Assembly: GCA_040509055.1 (NCBI GenBank) | Contig: JBEVLT010000107.1 | Location: 1-7,560, forward strand | Length of the DNA: 7,560 nucleotides | Direction: 5' to 3' | From: JAJKIP01 sp040509055 | GTDB taxonomy: Bacteria; Bacteroidota; Bacteroidia; Chitinophagales; Chitinophagaceae | Shown: in pieces, positions 1-5,459 of the stretch | How the letters are laid out: each line of letters opens with the position of its first letter | How positions within the stretch are numbered: the first letter of the stretch is position 1 | Notes under the pieces: model-generated | Told to the model about the DNA's origin: nothing | Database searches by the model: none | Seen by the model: the letters and a program-made list of their open reading frames with translations, nothing else | Translations under genes and position numbers: made by a program

Positions 1-5
1 TGCCA

Positions 6-36
6 TTATCCACAGCTATTTCTAAAATGTGAATAA
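6..36. other. Pair of DnaA-box-like 9-mers beside an AT-rich tract
   Basis: TTATCCACA lies at 6-14 on the + strand, identical to the strongest E. coli DnaA box. TTATTCACA, which fits TTWTNCACA, lies at 28-36 on the - strand, so the two boxes face each other. The following 52 bases (37-88) contain only 7 G/C, much poorer than the coding DNA of this window. Boxes next to AT-rich DNA are the ingredients of a replication origin or of a DnaA-regulated promoter. Only two boxes are visible and the window starts at base 1, so the role is inferred; chance remains possible. Confidence 0.35.
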
Positions 37-54
37 AATTCTTAATGATTTTTT

Positions 55-84
55 TTTGGATAGTAAAAATTATATTTAATATTG
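55..84 (+). promoter_or_regulatory. Possible Bacteroidota-type promoter for a short RNA
   Basis: TTTG at 55-58 is followed after 18 bases by TAATATTG at 77-84, which matches 7 of 8 positions of the -7 consensus TAnnTTTG. A start about five bases later would fall at the G-run opening the hairpin at 89-104. The surroundings are so AT-rich that a chance match is quite possible. Confidence 0.25.
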
Positions 85-88
85 TGAT

Positions 89-159
89 GGGAAATTTATT
101 TCCCTGTACTTACTAACCCATCCATTATAATGATCCCTTCGATTTTCGAAGGGATTTTT
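89..159 (+). ncRNA. Candidate short RNA of about 70 nt with two stem-loops
   Basis: The stretch opens with a perfect hairpin, GGGAAA (89-94), loop TTTA, TTTCCC (99-104). A 28-base linker follows, then the intrinsic terminator hairpin at 133-155 and its T-run. Together with the possible promoter at 55-84 this has the architecture of a small stand-alone RNA ending at a terminator. I recognise no known RNA family in it. The alternative is that the terminator simply serves a gene lying to the left of the window, and that the first hairpin is part of its 3' UTR. Confidence 0.25.
133..159 (+). terminator. Strong intrinsic terminator
   Basis: A perfect 10-bp stem, ATCCCTTCGA (133-142) with TCGAAGGGAT (146-155), encloses a three-base TTT loop and runs into TTTTT (155-159). 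It ends transcription arriving from the left, whether from a gene outside the window or from the short RNA proposed at 89-159. The left side lacks a matching A-run, so it is probably one-directional. Confidence 0.75.
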
Positions 160-378
160 AGTTGATGCCCTTACCACCGCAGCCTTATCATTCAAGCCAA
201 ACATTCTGGAGCCAACACTACAATGTTGCAACAGCAACAAAAGATCATGGGTCATACCGGGGCTTTATCCTCATCGTTGATTTTCTGTACTGCTGCCGCA
301 CGGAAACGATGCGCTGCCGGTAATTAACAAGACAACCAATAATTTAAAATATCTTTATCCCTCATTAAAACATCCTGC
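160..378. other. Intergenic stretch upstream of yicC without a clear gene
   Basis: Between the terminator and yicC I see no supported gene. A 52-codon ORF starts at ATG 165 and stops at TAA 321-323, but it has no recognisable domain and no ribosome-binding sequence. A 10-bp perfect palindrome, TGTTGCAACA, lies at 224-233 and could be a protein-binding site, without further support. The last 60 bases are AT-rich and probably carry the yicC promoter. Confidence 0.4.
350..357 (+). promoter_or_regulatory. Weak -7-like box upstream of yicC
   Basis: TATCTTTA matches TAnnTTTG at 7 of 8 positions and ends 21 bases before the yicC ATG. No TTTG or TTG is present at the expected distance upstream, so only half of a Bacteroidota promoter is visible. 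Confidence 0.25.
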
Positions 379-1254
379 ATGCTGAAATCAATGACCGGTT
401 TCGGAAGAGCCGAAAGTAATGTTGGCGACAAAACATTCCTTGTTGACATCAAGTCGCTCAACGGTAAACAATTCGAGCTACAACTGAAGATACCTGCCAT
501 CCTGAAGCCTTTTGAGTTTGACATCCGCCGCCTGCTTTCCGAAAAGCTCGGGCGCGGCAGCGTGGATTGCATGATCAGCCTGAAAGAAACCGGGTCGGCC
601 AAACCCGTGACCATCAATACCGAACTGGCCCGCGCCTACTACCAGCCCCTGGCTGAACTGTCGGCCACACTGAACCTGGACCCCTCGCATATCCTGAGCA
701 CCCTGGTGAAGCTGCCGGAGGTGATCACCCCCAGCAGCGAAACGCTGAGCAGCGAAGAATGGCAACAATTGCAACAGGTGATCCTGACGGCAGCCGGCAA
801 CCTGAATGCGCACCGCCTCAACGAAGGAAGATCGCTGGAAGAAGACCTGCTGCTGCGCATCGGCAACATACAGAAGCAACAACTGGAAGTGCAGAAGCTG
901 GAACCGCTGCGCCAGCAAAAGATCCGCGAAGGACTGGTGCGCCTGCTCGAAGAAAAAGTAGGCAAAGAAAATTACGACGGCAACCGGCTGGAGCAGGAGC
1001 TGATCTATTATATCGAAAAGATCGACATCAGCGAAGAGCAGGTGCGGCTCAAAAACCATTGCGAATACTTCAAAACCCTGCTGGAAGAAGCCGAAGAGTC
1101 CAAAGGGAAGAAGCTGTCGTTCATCCTGCAGGAGATCGGCCGGGAGATCAATACTACCGGCTCCAAAGCCTACGATGCCACCATCCAGAAATGTGTGGTA
1201 CTGATGAAAGATGAACTGGAAAAGGCCAAGGAGCAGGTGCTGAATGTGCTGTAA
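379..1254 (+). CDS. yicC: YicC family endoribonuclease-like protein
   Basis: A full-length 291-residue YicC homologue. It begins MLKSMTGFGRAE, the hallmark N-terminus of the family (MTGFG at residues 5-9), and ends with the conserved C-terminal domain (DUF1732), visible as SFILQEIGREINTTGSKAYD at about residues 244-263. E. coli YicC is of similar length (287) and has been shown to act as an endoribonuclease involved in small-RNA (RyhB) turnover; the same chemistry here is inferred from homology. The ATG at 379 is chosen because it gives the usual four residues before MTGFG. The central part (about 150-230) is rich in Glu, Gln, Lys and Leu and is probably a long helical or coiled-coil region. 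In many bacteria yicC is followed by guanylate kinase gmk; here the next gene is the gldH-like gene, 129 bases away with its own promoter box, so yicC is probably a separate unit. Confidence 0.93.
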   Translation: MLKSMTGFGRAESNVGDKTFLVDIKSLNGKQFELQLKIPAILKPFEFDIRRLLSEKLGRGSVDCMISLKETGSAKPVTINTELARAYYQPLAELSATLNLDPSHILSTLVKLPEVITPSSETLSSEEWQQLQQVILTAAGNLNAHRLNEGRSLEEDLLLRIGNIQKQQLEVQKLEPLRQQKIREGLVRLLEEKVGKENYDGNRLEQELIYYIEKIDISEEQVRLKNHCEYFKTLLEEAEESKGKKLSFILQEIGREINTTGSKAYDATIQKCVVLMKDELEKAKEQVLNVL

Positions 1255-1260
1255 CCAGGA

Positions 1261-1352
1261 GGGAAAAGAGAGAAAGGAATAGTCAGCGCCGGTTTTTACG
1301 GCAACAGGTTTCGTAACGGCCCCGTTAAATTATTTCCTCTCTTTTTCTCCCT
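1261..1352. repeat. Imperfect inverted repeat in the yicC-gldH gap
   Basis: AAAAGAGAG (1264-1272) is perfectly complementary to CTCTCTTTT (1337-1345), and beyond a three-base bulge AGGG/CCCT (1260-1263 with 1349-1352) extends the stem. The enclosed 64 bases contain a smaller hairpin, TAACG (1313-1317) with CGTTA (1322-1326). Purine-rich and pyrimidine-rich arms pair easily by chance. It may structure the yicC 3' end and act as a weak termination region, since no better terminator is seen here. Confidence 0.3.
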
Positions 1353-1359
1353 GCGCTCT

Positions 1360-1367
1360 TAGCTTTG
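1360..1367 (+). promoter_or_regulatory. -7 promoter element for the gldH-kinase-regulator unit
   Basis: TAGCTTTG is a perfect match to the Bacteroidota -7 consensus TAnnTTTG and ends 16 bases before the TTG start of the gldH-like gene, so the leader would be only about 10 nt. No convincing TTG-type -33 element is seen; the region there is pyrimidine-rich. Confidence 0.5.
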
Positions 1368-1383
1368 TACTAAATTTTTTCTT

Positions 1384-1857
1384 TTGAAAAGGTTACTACC
1401 CGGCATATACCTCCCGCTCCTGGCATGCTGCCTGTTTTTTTCCTGTACCACCATCGACCTGTTCGAAAAGACCGTCACCATTCCCGGTCATGAGTGGCAA
1501 AGCAGCTACCGGCCATCCTTCTCCTTTACGATCAAAGACACTTCTTCGCCGTATAAAATATTCCTGATCCTGCGGCACAATGAAAAGTACCATTTCAACA
1601 ACATTTACGTGAACCTGTATATCAAGGCGCCCGGGCAGGATTCGGCGGTAAAGATCCAGCGCGACCTGCTGCTGGCAACACCTGAAACAGGCTGGCTGGG
1701 CAGTGGTATGGACGATATTTACGAACACCGCATCGAACTGGCCGCCCGTGAGCGGCTGAAGGCAGGTGAATATACGTTCACCCTCGAACAGATCATGCGG
1801 GAAGACCCGCTTGCCAATGTGCTCAATGCCGGCCTGCGGCTGGAAAAGGAAAACTGA
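1384..1857 (+). CDS. gldH: GldH-like gliding motility lipoprotein, TTG start
   Basis: A 157-residue predicted outer-envelope lipoprotein. Residues 1-20 form a type II signal peptide: K2-R3, a hydrophobic core, then LFFS before C21, the likely lipidated cysteine (C15 after LLA is a less likely alternative). The mature start, with DLFEKTVTIPGHEW at 25-38, resembles GldH, as does the short beta-rich body with an LRHNEKYHFNNIYV segment at 63-76. In Flavobacterium johnsoniae GldH is required for gliding, but homologues occur in non-gliding Bacteroidota too. The start must be TTG: an in-frame stop (1360-1362) lies just upstream and the next Met is residue 109. The gene ends with two in-frame stops in tandem, TGA TAG (1855-1860), six bases before the kinase ATG, so translation is probably coupled to the kinase gene. 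Assignment rests on recall of family sequence features, not on an alignment. Confidence 0.78.
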   Translation: MKRLLPGIYLPLLACCLFFSCTTIDLFEKTVTIPGHEWQSSYRPSFSFTIKDTSSPYKIFLILRHNEKYHFNNIYVNLYIKAPGQDSAVKIQRDLLLATPETGWLGSGMDDIYEHRIELAARERLKAGEYTFTLEQIMREDPLANVLNAGLRLEKEN

Positions 1858-1863
1858 TAGCTC

Positions 1864-2856
1864 ATGCCGGACCCCCAAAAGAAGAAGCTGCGGCGGGCAA
1901 CGATCATCTACTGGATGCTGCTGACCTATATCGTAGCGGCACTGGTATGGTGGTTCATCTCGCTGGAACGGCAGAACGACCAGATGAAGGAGTTCGAAGT
2001 GCGGCAGCTGAATGCCACGGTAGACAGCAGCGTTTCCTCCCGGCTATATTATAATGAGCTTGGCACCATCAACCGCGATCACCGGCGCAACAAAGCCAAG
2101 TACCTGAGCGAAGGCTCTGTATTTCTTCTTCTTCTCTGTATAGGCGCAGCCTTCGTTTACCGTTCGGTACGCCGACAGTTTCGCCTGCAGCAGCAGCAGC
2201 AAAACTTTATGATGGCCGTGACGCACGAACTGAAAACGCCTATCTCGGTAGCCCGGCTGAACCTGGAGACGCTGCTGAAGTATACCCTCGACCCGGCCAG
2301 GCAAAAGCGGCTGATCCATACCACGCTTGAAGAAACCGCCCGCCTGAACTTCCTGACGAACAATATTCTCATCTCTTCGCAGCTGGAAGGTGGCGGTTAT
2401 ACTTTTTCCAAGGAGGAGCTGGACCTGTCAGCCCTGCTGGAAGACCGCCTTGCCGATTTCAGGAACCGGTTTACCGATCGTTCCTTTACCGGGAATATCG
2501 AACAGGATGTAGAGATACAGGGCGATGCGATGCTGCTGCAGATGCTGATCAACAACCTGCTGGAAAATGCCGTCAAATATTCTCCCAAGGAGAGCCCCGT
2601 GCACGCAGCCTTGACAAAAGGGCGCAACCACATCGAACTGCTCATCTCCGATGAAGGCCCGGGCATTGCAGCCGAAGAAAGAAAACGGATCTTCGACAAG
2701 TTCTACCGCATCGGCAACGAAGCCACGCGCAAAACACAGGGTACGGGATTGGGGCTGTATCTTTGCAGCAAGATCGCCGCCGACCACAATGCCGACATTT
2801 CGGTGACAAACAATACTCCTGCCGGCAGTACCTTTGTGGTTACATTTCACCTGTAA
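1864..2856 (+). CDS. Compact membrane sensor histidine kinase
   Basis: A 330-residue class I histidine kinase. TM1 is at about 14-33 and TM2 at about 84-100, framing a periplasmic segment of only about 50 residues (34-83). There is no HAMP or PAS domain; a short Gln-rich linker (109-113) leads straight to the HisKA helix with the phospho-accepting H121 in HELKTP. The ATPase domain shows the N box (N231, N235 in INNLLENAVKY), the G1 box DEGPGI (263-268), the F box IFDKFYRI (276-283) and the G2 box GTGLGLYL (293-300), so all catalytic motifs are present. E122 next to the histidine is the usual acidic residue of bifunctional kinase-phosphatases. The gene starts six bases after the gldH-like stop and ends 29 bases before the response regulator, its likely partner. 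The signal is unknown; the tiny sensor region and the gldH neighbour suggest an envelope cue, by inference. Confidence 0.92.
   Translation: MPDPQKKKLRRATIIYWMLLTYIVAALVWWFISLERQNDQMKEFEVRQLNATVDSSVSSRLYYNELGTINRDHRRNKAKYLSEGSVFLLLLCIGAAFVYRSVRRQFRLQQQQQNFMMAVTHELKTPISVARLNLETLLKYTLDPARQKRLIHTTLEETARLNFLTNNILISSQLEGGGYTFSKEELDLSALLEDRLADFRNRFTDRSFTGNIEQDVEIQGDAMLLQMLINNLLENAVKYSPKESPVHAALTKGRNHIELLISDEGPGIAAEERKRIFDKFYRIGNEATRKTQGTGLGLYLCSKIAADHNADISVTNNTPAGSTFVVTFHL
2188..2202 (+). repeat. CAG microsatellite encoding a Gln run in the kinase linker
   Basis: Four CAG codons followed by CAA encode Q109-Q113, between TM2 and the HisKA helix. The preceding CTG makes the nucleotide run look longer. 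It is short, so length variation is only a possibility. Confidence 0.6.
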
Positions 2857-2874
2857 CCGCCTAAAACCACGAAG
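2832..2874 (+). promoter_or_regulatory. Two mutually exclusive hairpins at the kinase-regulator junction
   Basis: Hairpin A pairs GGTTACA (2838-2844) with TGTAACC (2852-2858) around a seven-base loop and buries the kinase stop codon TAA (2854-2856). Hairpin B pairs CTTTGTGGTT (2832-2841) with AACCACGAAG (2865-2874), ten pairs with one U-G wobble. Both use bases 2838-2841, so only one can form at a time. The regulator ATG at 2886 lies 11 bases beyond hairpin B. There is no T-run, so this is not a terminator; an effect on translation of the regulator is inference. Confidence 0.35.
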
Positions 2875-2885
2875 CCGGGTATACC

Positions 2886-3593
2886 ATGAGTGACGCGAAA
2901 CGAACATCCATCCTGCTGGTGGAAGATGAAGAAAACCTGCACGAAGCGCTGAAGCTGAACCTGGAACTGGAAGGATACGACGTAACTTCCTCTTTTGACG
3001 GCGCTACCGCCCAGAAGGCCATCGAGGCAGAATATTTCGACCTGATCATTCTTGACGTGATGCTGCCCGAGGTAGACGGCATCAGCGTGGCGGAAAACAT
3101 CCGGATCAGCAACAATGAAGTGCCCATCCTGATCCTGAGCGCCCGGAGCAGCAGTGCCGACCGCGTGCTCGGGCTGAAAAAAGGCGCCGACGATTACCTT
3201 ACCAAACCCTTCAACCTGGAAGAGCTGCTGCTTCGCGTGAACAAGCTGATCGATAAGAATAAAAAGCTGCAGGACAAATCGACCGTCGGCAATACCTATA
3301 CGTTTGGCAACAATATCATCGACTTCAAGGCACAGGAAGCCACTACCCGGCAAAGCGGCAAGATACAGCTGAGCAAGAAAGAGACGATGCTGCTGAAGCT
3401 GCTCATCGAAAACAAAAACGAAGTGGTACCCCGCGAAAAGATTCTGCAGTCGGTATGGGGGTATAATGTATATCCGACCACCCGCACCATCGACAATTTT
3501 ATCCTTAATTTCCGCAAGTATTTTGAAGAAGACAGCCGCAACCCGAAATACTTTCATTCGGTAAGAGGCGTAGGCTATAAATATTCTGAATGA
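2886..3593 (+). CDS. OmpR/PhoB-family response regulator
   Basis: A 235-residue two-domain regulator. The receiver domain (about 8-122) has the acidic pocket E13-D14-E15 in LVEDEE, phospho-acceptor D57 in IILDVMLPEVDG, S85 at the conserved Ser/Thr position in LILSARS, and K107 in YLTKPFN. The winged-helix DNA-binding domain (about 138-233) shows the typical SKKETMLLKLL helix, VPREKIL...VWG, the recognition-helix segment TIDNFILNFRKYFE and the wing RGVGYKY. Length and layout are standard for a transcriptional regulator. It lies 29 bases after the histidine kinase and is probably its cognate partner. Its own TGA stop (3591-3593) directly abuts the stop of the oppositely oriented BatD gene, with no spacer and no terminator visible. 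Targets are unknown; no repeated binding site was recognised in the window. Confidence 0.95.
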   Translation: MSDAKRTSILLVEDEENLHEALKLNLELEGYDVTSSFDGATAQKAIEAEYFDLIILDVMLPEVDGISVAENIRISNNEVPILILSARSSSADRVLGLKKGADDYLTKPFNLEELLLRVNKLIDKNKKLQDKSTVGNTYTFGNNIIDFKAQEATTRQSGKIQLSKKETMLLKLLIENKNEVVPREKILQSVWGYNVYPTTRTIDNFILNFRKYFEEDSRNPKYFHSVRGVGYKYSE

Positions 3594-5378
3594 TCAGGCC
3601 TGGTGCAGGCTGTCCGCAATTTTTTCCAGCACCTGTTTTGTTTGCTCCAGCAGGTCTTTTTTATCGGTTTCCATTGCCACACCCGTAAATATCGCTGTAT
3701 CGCACTGCCGGAGTATGGCGTCAATGGTTGCCCGGCTTTCCGGTACTATTTTCTTTTGCTCCAGTACCGCCAGCAGGTGGCGGTTGTTCATGGCGCTGCC
3801 GGATAGCCCGAGCTGCAACGCAAAAAAATTCCAGATACATTGCCGGAGACTGGTATGGAACAATTTGGTATCGGCCTGCAGCAATGCAGAGGCAGGCTGC
3901 AGCAGGTGGTCGATCCCAACCACCGGTTGTACGTTTGCCGGCGGTGTGCCGGCCGGACCCTCCTTCCTTTTCCTGTACCAGAATCCTGCGCCCAGCGCAG
4001 CGGCAATCACGGCTGTAAACAGGACAATGATCCAGGTCGTGTTCCGGCGCTGTTGGCCGCCATTCACCGGCAGCTTAGCCATGGGCGTCTCCTTATCGCT
4101 TACCGTTATTTGCAGGCCAGGCGCCGTCACGGCCTGGTACCGGTTACTGTCGGGATCGAAAAAAGAAAACCGGATAGCCGGAATAGTATAGAGGCCGGGC
4201 TTTGCGGTGGCAAAAGAAAAGCGGAAGGTGCGTGTACCCGTAAGTGGCGTTACAGTATGATCCAGTGAATCGGCAACCCTTGGTTCAAAGGTTTCGATGC
4301 CGGCCGGCCATTGAATGAGCGGCTCTCCCAGCTGTGTAAAGTTGCCATGGCCGGAAATGGTAACGATCAGTGTAGCCGCTTCGTTTTTAGCCAGCCGCGC
4401 ATGGTCGATCACCGCGCTGATCCGGAAGCGGCCGGTAGCGCCTGCAAAATCCCGGGGGCGGTTTTTTACAGGCGGCTCTTTCACTGCAATGGCCACCTGC
4501 GGTGAATGCATGCTGCTTTCGAACACTTCGGTATCCAGGTGACCGGTCCGGTCCGGCTCTGCTACAACGCCTTCATTGATTTCCTGTTCGGGTTGCCGGT
4601 TGACGGCGCTTCTTGAAAACTCGACCCGGCTCAGGATCTCCATCGGATCGATGACAAAAGAGCCGGCCCGCAGCGGATACAGCTGTACTTTACGGATGGT
4701 ATGCACATCAAACCGCTTCCCGTTGACCGTTTCCATGGAGGATTCCTTATCGGCCAGCCCGATCATGTCCTGCACGGTAAAACCATAGAAACCCGGGTTC
4801 CTGACAATATCAGACTTCGACATGAGGCGGGAATACAATTTGAACGTAGCCGTAATGGCTTCACCGACAAAACAGCTTCTTTTATCTACTGTTACTTTCA
4901 GGAACAGGTTGTCCTGTATTTTCCGGTAAGGATCTTCGCCGGGTTGCAGGAAATAAGCGGCATCGTTACCAGCCGGGGCGACCTTCACTCCTCTTTTGGC
5001 CGCCTCCGCCGCCGTGATCACTTCTACCCAGGCATCGTCGCTTTTGATAAGGCCATCCCCATTCCGGGCACGGGCCCCTTCTATCCTGAAACGGCCGGGT
5101 TTTATAGCTTCCAGTGTGTACACGATATTTTTCAGCTTCCGCACACCGTCGGCCCCGTACCCCTGCGCCTCGTATACATCCGGGCCGCTCACAAACCGGA
5201 AACCTGCAAACGCGGGCGCCTGAAACTCGCGGTGGCCGTCATCTTCCAGCACATACTGCACGCGGAACGACTCGCCCACCACCACAGGTCCTTTCTTCAC
5301 GGAAGTGGTGAAAGCTACCTGGGCCTGCGCACCGGCAAAGCCGGCCATGCCAAACAATATAACAAGGAGTGAACGCAT
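3594..5378 (-). CDS. batD: BatD family membrane protein
   Basis: A 594-residue protein with a signal peptide (hydrophobic residues 3-17, likely cleavage near AQA-Q at 17-20), a long beta-rich periplasmic part (about 21-440) with the conserved opening FTTSVKKGPVVVGESFRVQY, one TM segment at about 448-468 followed by a basic YRKRK stop-transfer, and a helical cytoplasmic tail (about 480-594). This order is that of BatD (PF13584-type 'oxygen tolerance') proteins. Bat proteins were named from Bacteroides aerotolerance work; their molecular role is unresolved, and involvement in envelope stress or MoxR-AAA complexes is proposed. BatD is usually encoded with a MoxR ATPase, a DUF58 protein, BatA, BatB and TPR proteins; none is seen here, so this is a solitary copy as far as the window shows. 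The ATG at 5378 is chosen because the signal peptide begins directly there. No Shine-Dalgarno is visible. Confidence 0.85.
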   Translation of the reverse strand: MRSLLVILFGMAGFAGAQAQVAFTTSVKKGPVVVGESFRVQYVLEDDGHREFQAPAFAGFRFVSGPDVYEAQGYGADGVRKLKNIVYTLEAIKPGRFRIEGARARNGDGLIKSDDAWVEVITAAEAAKRGVKVAPAGNDAAYFLQPGEDPYRKIQDNLFLKVTVDKRSCFVGEAITATFKLYSRLMSKSDIVRNPGFYGFTVQDMIGLADKESSMETVNGKRFDVHTIRKVQLYPLRAGSFVIDPMEILSRVEFSRSAVNRQPEQEINEGVVAEPDRTGHLDTEVFESSMHSPQVAIAVKEPPVKNRPRDFAGATGRFRISAVIDHARLAKNEAATLIVTISGHGNFTQLGEPLIQWPAGIETFEPRVADSLDHTVTPLTGTRTFRFSFATAKPGLYTIPAIRFSFFDPDSNRYQAVTAPGLQITVSDKETPMAKLPVNGGQQRRNTTWIIVLFTAVIAAALGAGFWYRKRKEGPAGTPPANVQPVVGIDHLLQPASALLQADTKLFHTSLRQCIWNFFALQLGLSGSAMNNRHLLAVLEQKKIVPESRATIDAILRQCDTAIFTGVAMETDKKDLLEQTKQVLEKIADSLHQA

Positions 5379-5390
5379 GCGGGACAGGAA

Positions 5391-5398
5391 TAAAAATA
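5391..5398 (-). promoter_or_regulatory. Weak -7-like box upstream of batD
   Basis: On the - strand TATTTTTA matches TAnnTTTG at 7 of 8 positions and ends 12 bases before the batD ATG. No -33 element is seen. Since a terminator for the SDR gene appears to lie between the two genes, batD should have its own promoter, and this is the best candidate. Confidence 0.22.
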
Positions 5399-5411
5399 GC
5401 CCAGCCTTTGT

Positions 5412-5440
5412 AAAAGCCCTGCGAAAGTTTATGACAGGGC
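5412..5440 (-). terminator. Probable intrinsic terminator after the SDR gene
   Basis: Read on the - strand, GCCCTG (5440-5435), a 13-base loop and CAGGGC (5421-5416) form a perfect six-pair GC-rich stem followed by TTTT (5415-5412). It lies 19 bases after the SDR stop codon. The T-run is short, so termination may be partial and some read-through into batD is possible. Confidence 0.45.
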
Positions 5441-5459
5441 CGAATCCGGTTTCAGTGGC

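Noticed and set aside
224..233. Palindrome TGTTGCAACA as an operator for yicC
   Set aside because: It lies about 120 bases upstream of the nearest promoter-like box and no second copy is found in the window.
324..617. 97-residue ORF on the - strand upstream of and inside yicC
   Set aside because: It overlaps the well-supported yicC coding frame, has a Ser/Leu-rich product without a domain, and is best explained as a shadow.
478..1059. 193-residue ORF on the - strand inside yicC
   Set aside because: Its Gln/Leu/Phe-rich product is the antisense of CAG/CTG/GAA-rich yicC codons, with no domain recognised.
1286..1345. Canonical intrinsic terminator after yicC
   Set aside because: Small stems such as TAACG/CGTTA exist, but the following bases are mixed pyrimidines, not a clean T-run.
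4701..5372. 223-residue + strand ORF antisense to batD
   Set aside because: It has no domain, while the opposite strand encodes a full BatD with signal peptide and TM segment; long antisense ORFs are common in this base composition.
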